In this document: positions 37,635 through 46,455 of the stretch, piece after piece | Numbering within the stretch: position 1 is the first letter of the stretch | How the letters are laid out: each line of letters opens with the position of its first letter | Assembly (NCBI RefSeq): GCF_009646095.1 | Contig: NZ_CP045725.1 | Span: 2,046,001-2,110,000 of the forward strand | Direction of reading: 5' to 3' | Length of the DNA: 64,000 nt | Origin: Raineyella fluvialis | GTDB lineage: Bacteria; Actinomycetota; Actinomycetes; Propionibacteriales; Propionibacteriaceae | The notes under the pieces: generated by a model | The model's database searches: none | The model's input: the letters and a program-made list of their open reading frames with translations, nothing else | What the model was told of the DNA's origin: nothing | Position numbers and translations under genes: made by a program

Positions 37635-38210
37635 ATGACGATGGCCGGAGCTTGGATCTACACCCAGGGCACGCGCAGCGGGCGATGGGCCAACATTTCG
37701 CTGCTCGGGATGGAGGATGCCAGCGGCATCCCGTCCTCGGAGTGGAACAACATCACCAGTGGTGCCGGCTTGCTGCTCTTCCCCGACGGCAAGTGGAACC
37801 AGGGTGGTCGCTTCCACCTGTTCTACAAGTCGGCAGGGGCCGAGGTGGCGGCCCAGGTCGATGACCTCCTCGACCCGGCCGACCCGCACTACCCGCCCAG
37901 CCCGACGGCCTGGCAGCCGGTCTGGCGCCGGTGCGTCGACTACCTCAACCATCTCGTGGGTGGCGAGGTCGTCGTCCTCGAGGACTTCGCCGCCGAGTGG
38001 CGCGCCGGTGTCGATGCCCGGGAGGCCGCCGAGGCGGAGGCCCGCAAGGGGGTCGAGCAGCCCGATCTCGAGGTCGCCGTCCGTCGTGCCGCCGACAAGG
38101 CCAAGCAGCGTCTCAACGGCATCCGGGCCCGCCGGGTCGAGGAGCGCGAGGCCCGCGAGGCCGCGGAGGCGCGTGAGTCGGCGCACCCCCAGGAGTCCCT
38201 CGAGTCGTGA
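37635..38210 (+). CDS. Conserved hypothetical protein with charged helical C-terminus
   Basis: The 191-residue soluble protein has a function I do not recognise. The N-terminal 110 residues look globular with many aromatics (WIYTQGTRSGRWANISLLG, FPDGKWNQGGRFHLFYKS). The C-terminal 75 residues are Ala/Glu/Arg-rich and likely helical or coiled coil (EEREAREAAEARESAH). There is no signal peptide, membrane helix or catalytic motif. The ATG at 37635 was chosen over 37530 because the upstream extension is Arg/Gly-rich low-complexity sequence. TATGGT at 37574-37579 may be its -10. A terminator follows. Confidence 0.7.
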   Translation: MTMAGAWIYTQGTRSGRWANISLLGMEDASGIPSSEWNNITSGAGLLLFPDGKWNQGGRFHLFYKSAGAEVAAQVDDLLDPADPHYPPSPTAWQPVWRRCVDYLNHLVGGEVVVLEDFAAEWRAGVDAREAAEAEARKGVEQPDLEVAVRRAADKAKQRLNGIRARRVEEREAREAAEARESAHPQESLES

Positions 38211-38241
38211 CCCGGAGCGAACCGGCACGTCGGTGAACCAC

Positions 38242-38279
38242 CACGAGGCCGCGCCGTCGGAGGACGGCGTGGCCTCGTG
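38242..38279. terminator. Stem-loop between convergent 37635 gene and GH81 operon
   Basis: Arms at 38242-38258 and 38263-38279 form a 17-bp stem with one mismatch around a GGAG tetraloop. It lies 31 nt after the plus-strand gene and 24 nt beyond the end of the GH81 gene, so it probably serves both. Confidence 0.8.
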
Positions 38280-38303
38280 CGGTCCTCGACCGTTGACGCC
38301 CCG

Positions 38304-40319
38304 TCAGCGGGACATGATGAACGCCAGCAAGTAGGTTCGCGAGTCACCGTCGTCGATGAACTGAGCGGGTAACCGGCGTGCGGCGGCGAGGGCCGACTGC
38401 TGCTCGGCCCTGCCCGCCAGGGACCGGTACATCAGTAGGTAGTCGCCGTACTGCTGCTGGTAGCCCTTCGTCGCCGTGGCCTCGGCGAGGTTGTCCATGA
38501 TGCGCCGCGGGTCAGCCGCCAGATGGTCGGACGAGGGGCTCATCGGGAGCAGCAGGATGCTCAGCGCCGCTGCGGGCTCCGGGGAGAACCAGGTCGCGTA
38601 GTCCCGCTTACCCCCGAAGTTCAGCGGGATGACCTGGTGCTGGAATCCCTGGTACGGCGCTGCTGCGCGGTCGAAGTCGGTCCAGTAGGCGGTGGCCGAC
38701 GAGGCTTCCAGGGCCTGCATCCAGGTGGACTGCTGCTCCAGGCCGGAGTTGTGGGACGCCCGCGCCCAGAGTGTCAGGCCGGCCCAGGCGGTGACCGCCT
38801 CCGAGGAGGACTCCTGGTTGTTCCCGTCGGCGAACGGTGCGGTGCCCGAGGCCCAGGAGTGGGAGGCGTACGCATCGAAGGTCCGTCGGCGCGGGAACCG
38901 GTCGGTCTGCTCCGAGGAAGCGATATCAGCGGCCAGCAGATCCATCACCGGAGTCAGCTGGGAGGCGAGGTCACGGTCACCCGCGGCGACCACTCCTGCG
39001 GCGTACAGGAAGTAGCCGTAGTGGAAGTGATGGTCGTTGTACTCGTCGGAGCCGAAGGACGGGGTCATCCCCACGACGCCGCGGTTGCGGGTGTCGTACG
39101 TGAAGCAGAAGGAGTCACGCCTGATACACCCCTGCGGGTCGGTCCACCGACGCAACTGCCCGGCCACGCGTTCCTTGAGGCGGTCGGCCTGCTCGTTCGC
39201 CCCCAGCTGGCGGGCGATCTGCAGCAGCATGGCGTCGCGATAGAGCGCCTTGCCGCCGAAGTACGTGTCCGCCGGGTACGACTTGCTCGCCGCCACGTCG
39301 ACCGTCAAGGACTGACGCAGCTCCTGCTTCTCCCCGTCCGAGAGGGCGGCCAGGTCCAGCCCCGCCCGGGCCGCGTCCCTCGGCGTGGTCCAGGTGAGGT
39401 CGTGGCCGGAGCACAGCGTCATCTCGCCGAAGATGCTGGCGTACGTCCCCAGGCCGCACGCCATGCCATGGTCCAGACCCGCCCGCTGGTGCGGCAGGGT
39501 GGCGAACGCCGTGGCGCCCCCGTCGTGGGTGGCGTAGTGCAGCGTAGTGGTGACGGAACGCTGGTCGACCCGGTAGGCCGCCGAGGTCTCTGTCACCGGG
39601 TCCGCGGCCAGCCGCGCCATCCCCTGGACCGTGGCTCCGGTCGCCACCGGGAACCACGTCGCCCGGCCGCCCGTCCCGAGGTCGAGCGTCGCGCCGTTCA
39701 CCGTGGCGGCGTCGGTGGTCAGGCCGTACGTCGTCCTGCCGACCGTGGCGGATCGGTCCTGGCCCTCGGCGCCGAACGACGTCGAGAGCCTGACCTGGTG
39801 TGGTGTGGCCGAGGAGTAGCTGATGAAGGGCGACCCCTGCACCAGATGGACGGTGCCCACCAGGGTGGCGCCGCGGCGAGCCTCGATGCTGACGCCCAGC
39901 TCGTCGTAACCGCTGACCCGCCAGTCCACCCCGGCGCCGAGGTCCACGGTGACGTCCGGGGTGTGCGACCCCATGATGGTCCTGGGCGTCGTGGTCAGCG
40001 TCGGCAGCCCGAAGGAGAAGCCGGTCGCGGACAGCGCGAACGAGGTCGGCAGCGGGTAGACCGGCTGGGGCCGGGCCCCGAAGACGAGACCGGAGAACCA
40101 CCGGTTCGTCGGGGGCACGAGTCCGGCGGCCAGCCGGGCGGTCGTCAGGTCCTTGCCGTCCCGCTGGGCCACCCCAGCGACCAGGCCCGCGACCCGGTCA
40201 GTGGGGAACGCCGCCTGGCCCGACCCGGGCGTGTCCGCCGGGCCGGCGCAGGCCGCCATCAGGCCCATCACCAGGAGTGCTGCCAGGGCGGTCGGGACGC
40301 GGCGCCCTGACCGCCTCAC
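38304..40319 (-). CDS. GH81-family endo-beta-1,3-glucanase lipoprotein
   Basis: The 671-residue exported glycoside hydrolase has an N-terminal signal that ends in a lipobox-like LMAAC with Cys24, so it is probably anchored outside the membrane. The N-terminal beta-sandwich (PPTNRWFSGLVFG) leads into an (alpha/alpha)6 domain. That domain has the GH81 signatures FGSDEYNDHHFHYGYFLYA (acid Asp) and GNNQESSSEAVTAW (catalytic Glu region). GH81 enzymes are endo-beta-1,3-glucanases. The GTG start overlaps the adaptor stop by 4 nt, and it is the last gene of a synthase-adaptor-hydrolase operon. A hydrolase tied to a synthase usually trims or releases the same polymer, which points to a beta-1,3-glucan. 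Confidence 0.92.
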   Translation of the reverse strand: MRRSGRRVPTALAALLVMGLMAACAGPADTPGSGQAAFPTDRVAGLVAGVAQRDGKDLTTARLAAGLVPPTNRWFSGLVFGARPQPVYPLPTSFALSATGFSFGLPTLTTTPRTIMGSHTPDVTVDLGAGVDWRVSGYDELGVSIEARRGATLVGTVHLVQGSPFISYSSATPHQVRLSTSFGAEGQDRSATVGRTTYGLTTDAATVNGATLDLGTGGRATWFPVATGATVQGMARLAADPVTETSAAYRVDQRSVTTTLHYATHDGGATAFATLPHQRAGLDHGMACGLGTYASIFGEMTLCSGHDLTWTTPRDAARAGLDLAALSDGEKQELRQSLTVDVAASKSYPADTYFGGKALYRDAMLLQIARQLGANEQADRLKERVAGQLRRWTDPQGCIRRDSFCFTYDTRNRGVVGMTPSFGSDEYNDHHFHYGYFLYAAGVVAAGDRDLASQLTPVMDLLAADIASSEQTDRFPRRRTFDAYASHSWASGTAPFADGNNQESSSEAVTAWAGLTLWARASHNSGLEQQSTWMQALEASSATAYWTDFDRAAAPYQGFQHQVIPLNFGGKRDYATWFSPEPAAALSILLLPMSPSSDHLAADPRRIMDNLAEATATKGYQQQYGDYLLMYRSLAGRAEQQSALAAARRLPAQFIDDGDSRTYLLAFIMSR

Positions 40320-41062
40320 CGCAGACCGATCTTGGTGAGGAAGTTCAGGAAGCTCTGGTTCATCCCCGCCAGGGGACCCTCGTCCCGCAGCGACAGGATG
40401 GCAGTGACGGGGGTGCCCTGGCGGGTGAGGGAACCCAGGCGCGCGTCACTCAACTGATCGCTGCTCACCCGGACCCTGGTCAGGGGCACGGACCCGTCGG
40501 CGGCACCTGCGGTGACGTCGACGTTCTCGACCTGCCCGTCCAGCTTCTCGTTGTTGGGCAGGATGATGCTGACGTGGGCCCCGTTGTCGATGCGTCCGTA
40601 GTCATGCGGAGCCAGCCGGAAGTCCGCCGCGACCTGTCGACGGCCCTCCTGGACCACCACGACCATCGGGGTCGTCCCGGCGATGTACGTCCCCTTGAGT
40701 GCCTGCATGCCGGCGACGTAGCCGTCGGTCACCGAACGGTAGACGATCGTGCTCTTGGCGGCGTCGACGGTGTAGATGGGGGTGTTCTTCGGGGTGTTCC
40801 CCCGGGCTGCCTCCTGGGAGACCTGCGGGCTGCTGGCCACGAACAGGACCTCGCCGGCCGTCACCCGGTCGCCGGGCTGGACCAGCTGATCGGTGACCAC
40901 GCCCCCGTAGTCGGAGCTGATCGTGACGGTGGGCGCTTCGACGCTGGCGCTGACACTGGCCACCTGCGTCTGTCGATGGTTGAAGAGGAGCGTCAGCCCC
41001 AGGCAGAGGGCGAGGACGACGATGATGCCGAACCACAACTTGATACGCACGGGCCACGTCAT
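40316..41062 (-). CDS. HlyD-like membrane-anchored adaptor of polysaccharide synthase
   Basis: The 248-residue protein has one N-terminal membrane helix (about 9-29). An exported barrel-sandwich (lipoyl-like) domain (SSDYGGVVTDQLVQPGDRV, YRSVTDGYVAGM) and a beta-barrel domain follow. It has no long coiled-coil hairpin, unlike classic HlyD proteins, and resembles the short adaptors paired with GT2 synthases such as Alg44 or BgsB. It also lacks a PilZ c-di-GMP domain. The ATG overlaps the synthase stop by 4 nt, and its own stop overlaps the GH81 start by 4 nt, so stoichiometric co-expression is likely. Its role would be to guide or stabilise the emerging chain outside the membrane. Confidence 0.83.
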   Translation of the reverse strand: MTWPVRIKLWFGIIVVLALCLGLTLLFNHRQTQVASVSASVEAPTVTISSDYGGVVTDQLVQPGDRVTAGEVLFVASSPQVSQEAARGNTPKNTPIYTVDAAKSTIVYRSVTDGYVAGMQALKGTYIAGTTPMVVVVQEGRRQVAADFRLAPHDYGRIDNGAHVSIILPNNEKLDGQVENVDVTAGAADGSVPLTRVRVSSDQLSDARLGSLTRQGTPVTAILSLRDEGPLAGMNQSFLNFLTKIGLR

Positions 41063-43074
41063 CGCTGATCCTCATTCCAGGTCTGGTGGGTGTCGGGCCG
41101 GGTGTCGGGGGTCGGGCGATCGTCCCAGGAGCGGTCGCGGGTCATCGGGCGTTGCCATCGGGGCGCGGCACCGACTTCGCCGGAGCCCGCCGTGTCGTCA
41201 GGGTGACGTCGACCGGTGACCGGAGCAGGCATGTGCCCGAAGTCGTCCGATATCGGTCGGATCTCCGGGAGGGTGATGGTGTCGCCGTCCTCGTGGGAGG
41301 CGAAGCGCCGGCCATGGAAGGCGGTGGTCGCTGGCTCCACGGCGCGCCCTCTGGAGCGCGGCACAGGGGCGGTTTCCGGCGCGGTCGCCTCGATCGTGAC
41401 CTCGGTGCGGTCGAGCCGGCGCGGAGCCCTCCCGCGGCGGTTGGCGCGGATCTCGCTGAAGGCCACGCCCACGAACACTCCGAGCACGAGGGTGTTGATG
41501 GTGAGCCAGACCGTGGCAAGGTTCAGCTGCCCGAGGGTCACGTCGCGCCAGATGGACACCAGGAGGGTGCAGGCAAGGAAGACGAAGGTGAGGACCTGGG
41601 GCATCATGAACCCGAACGGTGAGGCCTTGCCTCCGGTGGTCCCTGTGACGCTCCACTTCTGGTCGACCGCGAACATGGCGTTGCGCAGTGCCTTGAGGTA
41701 GATCGGGTACGAGCAGGCCGCCAGCAGGAGGACCTCCCAGCGGAAAGTGCCCAGGATCAACATCGCCAGCAGCACCTGCATGATGTAGAAGCCGCCGTAG
41801 AACAGGATCCACGTCGCCGCCCCGACGGTGGCACCGACCGGTCGCAGGTCGAAGAACACCTCGAGGGCGGGGACGAAGAGCAGGATCCCGGGGGCGATGC
41901 CGGTGAGGTAGTGGGTGGCCGTCACGAAGTACATGAACCGCTGGTCGAGCGTGAGATTGCGCCGCGGGCTCAACGGGTTGTGGGTGAAGAGGATCTCGAA
42001 CCCGCCGGTGGCCCAACGGAGCTGCTGCTTCGAGTAGGCCTCGATCGAGTCCGGCGCGTCCCCCACGGCCAGGGCCTCGGGGATGAAGACGGACCTCCAG
42101 CCCCGCTCGTGCAGCATCAGGGAGGTCCACACGTCCTCCGACTTGGAGCGGGTGTACATGCCGCCCACCTCGTTGATCGCGGTGCGCCGGAACAGCACGT
42201 TCGTGCCGACGCAGAAGGCCGCGTTGAACTGGTTCCGCCCCGGCTGGATGAAGCGATAGAACATGGTCTGCATGTAGCCGGCGCCCCGGGAGATGACGTT
42301 GTGGAGGTTGCCGTACGCCTGCGGTGTCTGGACGAACGCGACGCGGGCGTCATGCATGAACGGCAGCGTCTCTTCGAGGAAGGCGGGTCTGGGGACGAAG
42401 TCGGCGTCCAGGATGACGAAGAAGTCGCCGTCGGTCCGCCCGAGGGCGTGGTTCACGTTGCCGGCCTTGGCCGAGTCGTGGACCGTCCGTCGGAGGTAGC
42501 CGCAGCCGAGCGCCCCGGCCATCCGTTGCACGTCGTCGGAGTCCCCGTCGTCGAGGATCCAGGTCCTGTGGGCGCCCCGGATGGCCATCGCCGCCGTGGC
42601 GGTACGCCGGATGACGTCCAGCGGCTCGCCGTAGACCGTGATGAGCACGTCGACGGTGACGACCTCGTCATTGATGAGCAGTGGCCAGCGCTCCGGGGCG
42701 TCATCGACGGCGTACGACGCGTTGAGGTCGCTGTCGTAGAGGAAGCGTTTGGCCGTGTAGAAGTCGTAGGTCCGCGGGTTGCGCTGCCCGACGAGGATCG
42801 TCCACATGCCCATCAGGGCGTGGAAGACCAGGATCGCCTCCGCGAAGACCACCAGGAACCACGGCAGGAAGTCGCCACGGTTTGCCGGATTGAGGAGAAA
42901 CAGCCCATACGCCACCACTCCGAGCATCGAGAGCAGGGTGACCGCCAGGATGACGGGCGAATGGGAATTGCGCGTGGCCCGCCGAGGGCCGGGATCGGGC
43001 TCGTCGTGGCCGTCCGCTGTCTCGTGGGCGGCGACGCTGCTGCGCCGATCCGTCGCTTTCGCCATTACAGTCAC
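41059..43074 (-). CDS. Processive GT2 family glycan synthase (cellulose/curdlan synthase-like)
   Basis: The 671-residue polytopic enzyme has two N-terminal helices (about 41-61 and 70-96), a cytoplasmic GT-A domain (about 135-355) and four to six C-terminal helices (about 378-545). A disordered, charged tail of about 120 residues follows. All processive-synthase residues are present: DD at 176-177, DAD at 223-225, FCVGTN at 287-292, SED at 312-314 and QQLRW at 350-354. There is no PilZ domain, so any control is unlike BcsA. The GTG at 43074 has GGGGGACCAT upstream. An internal ATG at 43065 is possible. It heads the operon with the adaptor and GH81. The product is not provable, but beta-1,3- or mixed-linkage glucan is favoured over cellulose because of GH81. 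Confidence 0.88.
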   Translation of the reverse strand: MTVMAKATDRRSSVAAHETADGHDEPDPGPRRATRNSHSPVILAVTLLSMLGVVAYGLFLLNPANRGDFLPWFLVVFAEAILVFHALMGMWTILVGQRNPRTYDFYTAKRFLYDSDLNASYAVDDAPERWPLLINDEVVTVDVLITVYGEPLDVIRRTATAAMAIRGAHRTWILDDGDSDDVQRMAGALGCGYLRRTVHDSAKAGNVNHALGRTDGDFFVILDADFVPRPAFLEETLPFMHDARVAFVQTPQAYGNLHNVISRGAGYMQTMFYRFIQPGRNQFNAAFCVGTNVLFRRTAINEVGGMYTRSKSEDVWTSLMLHERGWRSVFIPEALAVGDAPDSIEAYSKQQLRWATGGFEILFTHNPLSPRRNLTLDQRFMYFVTATHYLTGIAPGILLFVPALEVFFDLRPVGATVGAATWILFYGGFYIMQVLLAMLILGTFRWEVLLLAACSYPIYLKALRNAMFAVDQKWSVTGTTGGKASPFGFMMPQVLTFVFLACTLLVSIWRDVTLGQLNLATVWLTINTLVLGVFVGVAFSEIRANRRGRAPRRLDRTEVTIEATAPETAPVPRSRGRAVEPATTAFHGRRFASHEDGDTITLPEIRPISDDFGHMPAPVTGRRHPDDTAGSGEVGAAPRWQRPMTRDRSWDDRPTPDTRPDTHQTWNEDQR

Positions 43075-43407
43075 ATGGTCCCCCTAGTCCCATGTCGAGC
43101 GGCCCGTTCCCCGTGGGGACGCTCTGTGATGGTGGGGGAGTTGCCGACGGCGTCGCGGTGCCGTACTGTTCCCTGAGCCGTGGCTCCCGGGCTTGTACGG
43201 CAGGCGGGTCGGACGGCAGATGGGCCGCACAGCGCTTCGGTGGGCCGAGCGGCCCGACGCTGACACAGGGGACCCCTTGCTGCTGGGCCCCCGACCCATG
43301 ATCCGGGGCGATGCAACGGGCCCCGGACGGGATTTCTCCCCCGGTCGCCCTGCACTGGACGACTCCTAGTCAGTTGGGACCTTACTTCCGGGTGGGTCCA
43401 CCGTCAG
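43075..43407 (-). promoter_or_regulatory. Putative promoter and long structured leader of the glycan synthase operon
   Basis: On the minus strand, CTGACG (43402-43407), a 17-nt spacer and TAAGGT (43379-43384) form a candidate promoter. Initiation near 43372 would give a leader of nearly 300 nt. The leader contains hairpins at 43302-43308/43321-43327 (7 bp) and 43160-43166/43195-43201 (7 bp around a 28-nt internal region). It matches no riboswitch class I can recognise, and it holds no credible gene. Confidence 0.45.
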
Positions 43408-43467
43408 GACCACCGTGCCACCCTCTGAAGTCGACGCGGTTCCTCCCCTTGCCGGGCCCGGCTCGGC

Positions 43468-44897
43468 TCAGCGCCAAGCATCCTCCGGGTGGGCGCCCGG
43501 GGTGCCGGTCCCGGGCTCGTACGGGCTGCGGGTGAAGCGGAACGTGCCGATGTCCAGCGCGTACGGCGTCTCCTCGCCGGCTCGGGTCAGCGGTAGGAGC
43601 TGCTCACCCAGCCAGTAGTCGCCCGCCATGCCCACCCAGCCCCGCAGGGGCAGTCGCTCGAACGTCGTCTCGCGACGACCACCGCCGAGCGGCGCCAGCG
43701 CCAGCCGCACCGAGCGTCCCGGCCCTGCTGCGGGCAGTGCGCTCAAGGTGTACGGGTTGGGGCCCCAGTACCAGACTCCACACAGGTCGACGACATCGGC
43801 CTGGGCGGGGTCCAGCGCGTACCGTGCGGGCGTCGGGGGTTCGGTCGCCGCGAGCAGGTCGAGCAGGCCGTGCGCGGCGCCCAGCGGATGGGTCGCCGAG
43901 GCGCAGACGGCGACGACGTCGCCCGTGCCGGGATCGCACCACAACTCCGCGGTGAACCCGGGCACCGAACCGCCGTGTCCCCAGCGACGGGTCTCACCGG
44001 TGTTGACGACCTGCAGCCCGAGGCCGTGCGCCGACACCCAGGGGGACCCGGGTGTGTCGGCCAGCGCCCTCGGCTCGTGCATCTGGGCGAGCAGGTCGGC
44101 CGGGAGGAGGTCCGGGCCGTCGCCCGACCCGCCCAGCGTCCACGTTCCGAACCGCACCAGGTCCGAGGGCGTCGACCAGAGCGCTCCCGCCGGCGCCATC
44201 GCCCGGTAGTCGGTCACCGGCTCGGGGTGCCAGACGTCCGCGTACGGGTGGACGGCCACCCCGGTCGCACAGGAGCGGTCGGCGTCCGGCCCGGTGCGAT
44301 GCAGGCCGAGGGGGCCAGCACCCGCCGGTGGACGACGGCGTCCCACGGCTCCCCCTCGAGCACCTCCAGCAGGTGGCCCAGCACCGCGTAGCCGGTGTTG
44401 GAGTAGTGGTGGAGCCGGCCCGGCGCCGTGAGCACCTGGGGTGGGGAGGCCACGAGGTCTGCCCACGAGGGACCGGGGGAGCGTTCCCACCAGGGGCCGG
44501 TGGGCTCGGCCGCCAGGCCCGAGGTGTGGCTCAGGTAATGGGCCACGGAGGCCTTGGGGGAGAGCGCATCGGGCAGCAGGTCGGCGATGGGTGTCTCCAG
44601 CTCGATCCGGCCCTCGGCGACCAGTTGGAGGACGGCCACCGCGACGAGAGGCTTGGTGATCGAGCCGATCCGGTAGCGCGTCGTTTGCGTGGCCATGCTG
44701 GCGGCATCCGTGGTCCTGCCGTCCGTGCCGGTGGCGCCCGCCGTCGGTTCCGGGGCCAGGACGCCGATCGCGCCGGCCCACACCACGTCGCCGGCGCGAG
44801 CCACCGCGGCCGAGACCGAAGGGACCCGGCCGCTGCGCTGGGTGCGGAGCAGCCAGTGGTCGAGGATGCGGACCGTCGCGGGATCCAGCGTCGTCAT
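43468..44897 (-). pseudogene. Serine hydrolase, beta-lactamase/class C-like, with apparent one-base frameshift
   Basis: The N-terminal frame (44897 down to about 44310) encodes the start of a penicillin-binding-protein-like hydrolase with the SxxK motif SITK and YSNTGYAV (YxN). The C-terminal part, with RWGHGGSVPGF (HxG-like motif), continues in another frame to 43468. Adding one base in the G5 run at 44310-44314 joins LAPLGLHRTGPDADRSCATG and yields 476 residues. There is no signal peptide, so it is probably a cytosolic esterase or peptidase. TACCGT (44905-44910) lies 7 nt before the ATG. It follows the TetR gene by 32 nt and may be its target. Confidence 0.83.
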
Positions 44898-44929
44898 GGC
44901 TCCGACGGTAGTCCGGTCGGGTCGCGCTG

Positions 44930-45628
44930 TCAGAGGCCGCGCTGTGTGGCCCGCGAGGGATGTGGCGGAGAGCTGACCGGCGTCGGCAGCCCGTCCCGCA
45001 GGAGGGTGGCAGCGTCCTCAAGGGCGGTCCGGAGGGCCACCTCGTCGTCCTCGGAGAGCGTCGGTGCGCCGGTAGGTCCGCTGTGGCACCGCAGGAAGTG
45101 GGCGGCGGCCGCGCGCATCGCCGCCACCGAGGCCTCGACGAGCACCGTCGGGTAGGGGTCCTCGTCGGGGTCGGACCCGAGTCGCTCGGCCACCGCCTCG
45201 ACCAGGGTGCGGGACGTCTCCCGCGAGGAGCCCATCGCCAGCGGGAGGAGTTCGGGGTGCCGGCTGGTCACCTGCTTCACCAACCGCCAGGTCGTACGGT
45301 CGGCGGAGATCTCCACGGCGTGGTCGATCAGGGCCGCGAGGAGGATGTCGCGGACCTCGGTCCCGGCCGGAGCCTGGCGGATGCGGTCGCGCATCCCTTC
45401 CCCGTGATCGGGGGTCGGATCGACGAGCGCCTGCTCCTTGCTGGCGAAGTAGTTGAAGAAGGTGCGGGGAGACACGCCGGCCCGGTGCGCGATGTCCTCG
45501 ACCCGGACCTCGGACAGGCCCCGCTCCGCGACCAGCTCGAGAGCGGCCAGGCGCAGCGCCCGGTGGCTCTCCTGCTTCTTGCGCGCGCGCAGGCTACCGG
45601 GGGTGTCACGCTCGGGGCCGGTGATCAT
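44930..45628 (-). CDS. TetR-family transcriptional regulator
   Basis: The 232-residue one-component repressor has an N-terminal helix-turn-helix VRVEDIAHRAGVSPRTFFNYF followed by ASKEQAL, typical of TetR. The variable helical C-terminal ligand domain has a proline-rich tail. TACGAT (45635-45640) is 6 nt before the ATG at 45628, which supports this start over the longer in-frame one at 45676. It precedes the serine hydrolase on the same strand and faces the flavodoxin gene across 176 nt, either of which may be regulated by it. Confidence 0.9.
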   Translation of the reverse strand: MITGPERDTPGSLRARKKQESHRALRLAALELVAERGLSEVRVEDIAHRAGVSPRTFFNYFASKEQALVDPTPDHGEGMRDRIRQAPAGTEVRDILLAALIDHAVEISADRTTWRLVKQVTSRHPELLPLAMGSSRETSRTLVEAVAERLGSDPDEDPYPTVLVEASVAAMRAAAAHFLRCHSGPTGAPTLSEDDEVALRTALEDAATLLRDGLPTPVSSPPHPSRATQRGL

Positions 45629-45804
45629 GGCTCCATCGTACGAACAGCGGTGCCGTCCGGTCCGACTCCGTGGCACACCGAGCCTGGGGAGGCGGTACCC
45701 CGAGGAAGGTCAGGGCCGACCCGGTGAACAACCCCATCGCCCCGGTGCGAGTCGCGGCCTACCGTGGGGGCGTACGCACCGTCGACGGGAGCAGGGGAGG
45801 GTCC

Positions 45805-46305
45805 ATGACCAACGTACTGGTGGCCTTCGCCACCAAGGGCGGCACCACCCAGGCCATCGCCGAACGTCTCGGGTCCGGCCTGACCGACGCCGGTCACGCG
45901 GTGACCGTGGTCCCGGTCCAGGACGATCCCGACCCGGCGGCGTACGACGCCGTGGTGATCGGTTCCGGCGTGATGTCCGGCAGCGTCTACGCCTCGGCGG
46001 GTCAGTGGGTCAGCGCCCACCGCAAGGGGCTGGCGCACAAGCCGACCGGGGTCTTCGTCGTCTGCTTGGACATCGCCTCCGGGGAGCGGTCCCGGATCGA
46101 GCAGGCCCGCGACTACCCGAGCCAACTCGTCGCGCTCCTCCCGGAGGAGCCGATCGGGACGACGGTGTTCGCCGGGCCGCACGAGCCACAGTGGCGGGCG
46201 CGCTGGGAACGCCTTGCCGCCCGCGTCGGGCGAGCCCCGCGAGGCGACTTCCGTGACTGGGGCGCGGTGGATGACTGGGGCGGGGAACTGACCGGCCGGC
46301 TCTGA
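45805..46305 (+). CDS. Flavodoxin domain protein
   Basis: The 166-residue FMN-binding protein begins MTNVLVAFATKGGTTQAIAERL, the flavodoxin phosphate loop, and has the IGSGVMSGSVY loop of the protoporphyrinogen-oxidase-like (HemG) branch. It may be a low-potential electron carrier or a menaquinone-linked oxidase. GGGAGGG lies 4 nt before the ATG at 45805. An in-frame start at 45670 would add 45 residues before the flavodoxin fold, which is unlikely. It is divergent from the TetR gene. Confidence 0.87.
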   Translation: MTNVLVAFATKGGTTQAIAERLGSGLTDAGHAVTVVPVQDDPDPAAYDAVVIGSGVMSGSVYASAGQWVSAHRKGLAHKPTGVFVVCLDIASGERSRIEQARDYPSQLVALLPEEPIGTTVFAGPHEPQWRARWERLAARVGRAPRGDFRDWGAVDDWGGELTGRL

Positions 46306-46455
46306 CCTGGACCCGGCCGGCGCATTGCCGGCGCACTGTCGGGCTCGCGAAGTGCTTGCGGCGCCGCTCGCCGACAGGGTGGGATGGAAGCACACGATTT
46401 CACCGGTTCACGTGGTTTCCTGCGCGATCCGTCGACGGTGCGAAAGATGGTGGAC

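Noticed and set aside
43075-43372. c-di-GMP or c-di-AMP riboswitch before the glycan synthase
   Set aside because: The conserved core sequences of these classes were not found. Only generic hairpins are present.
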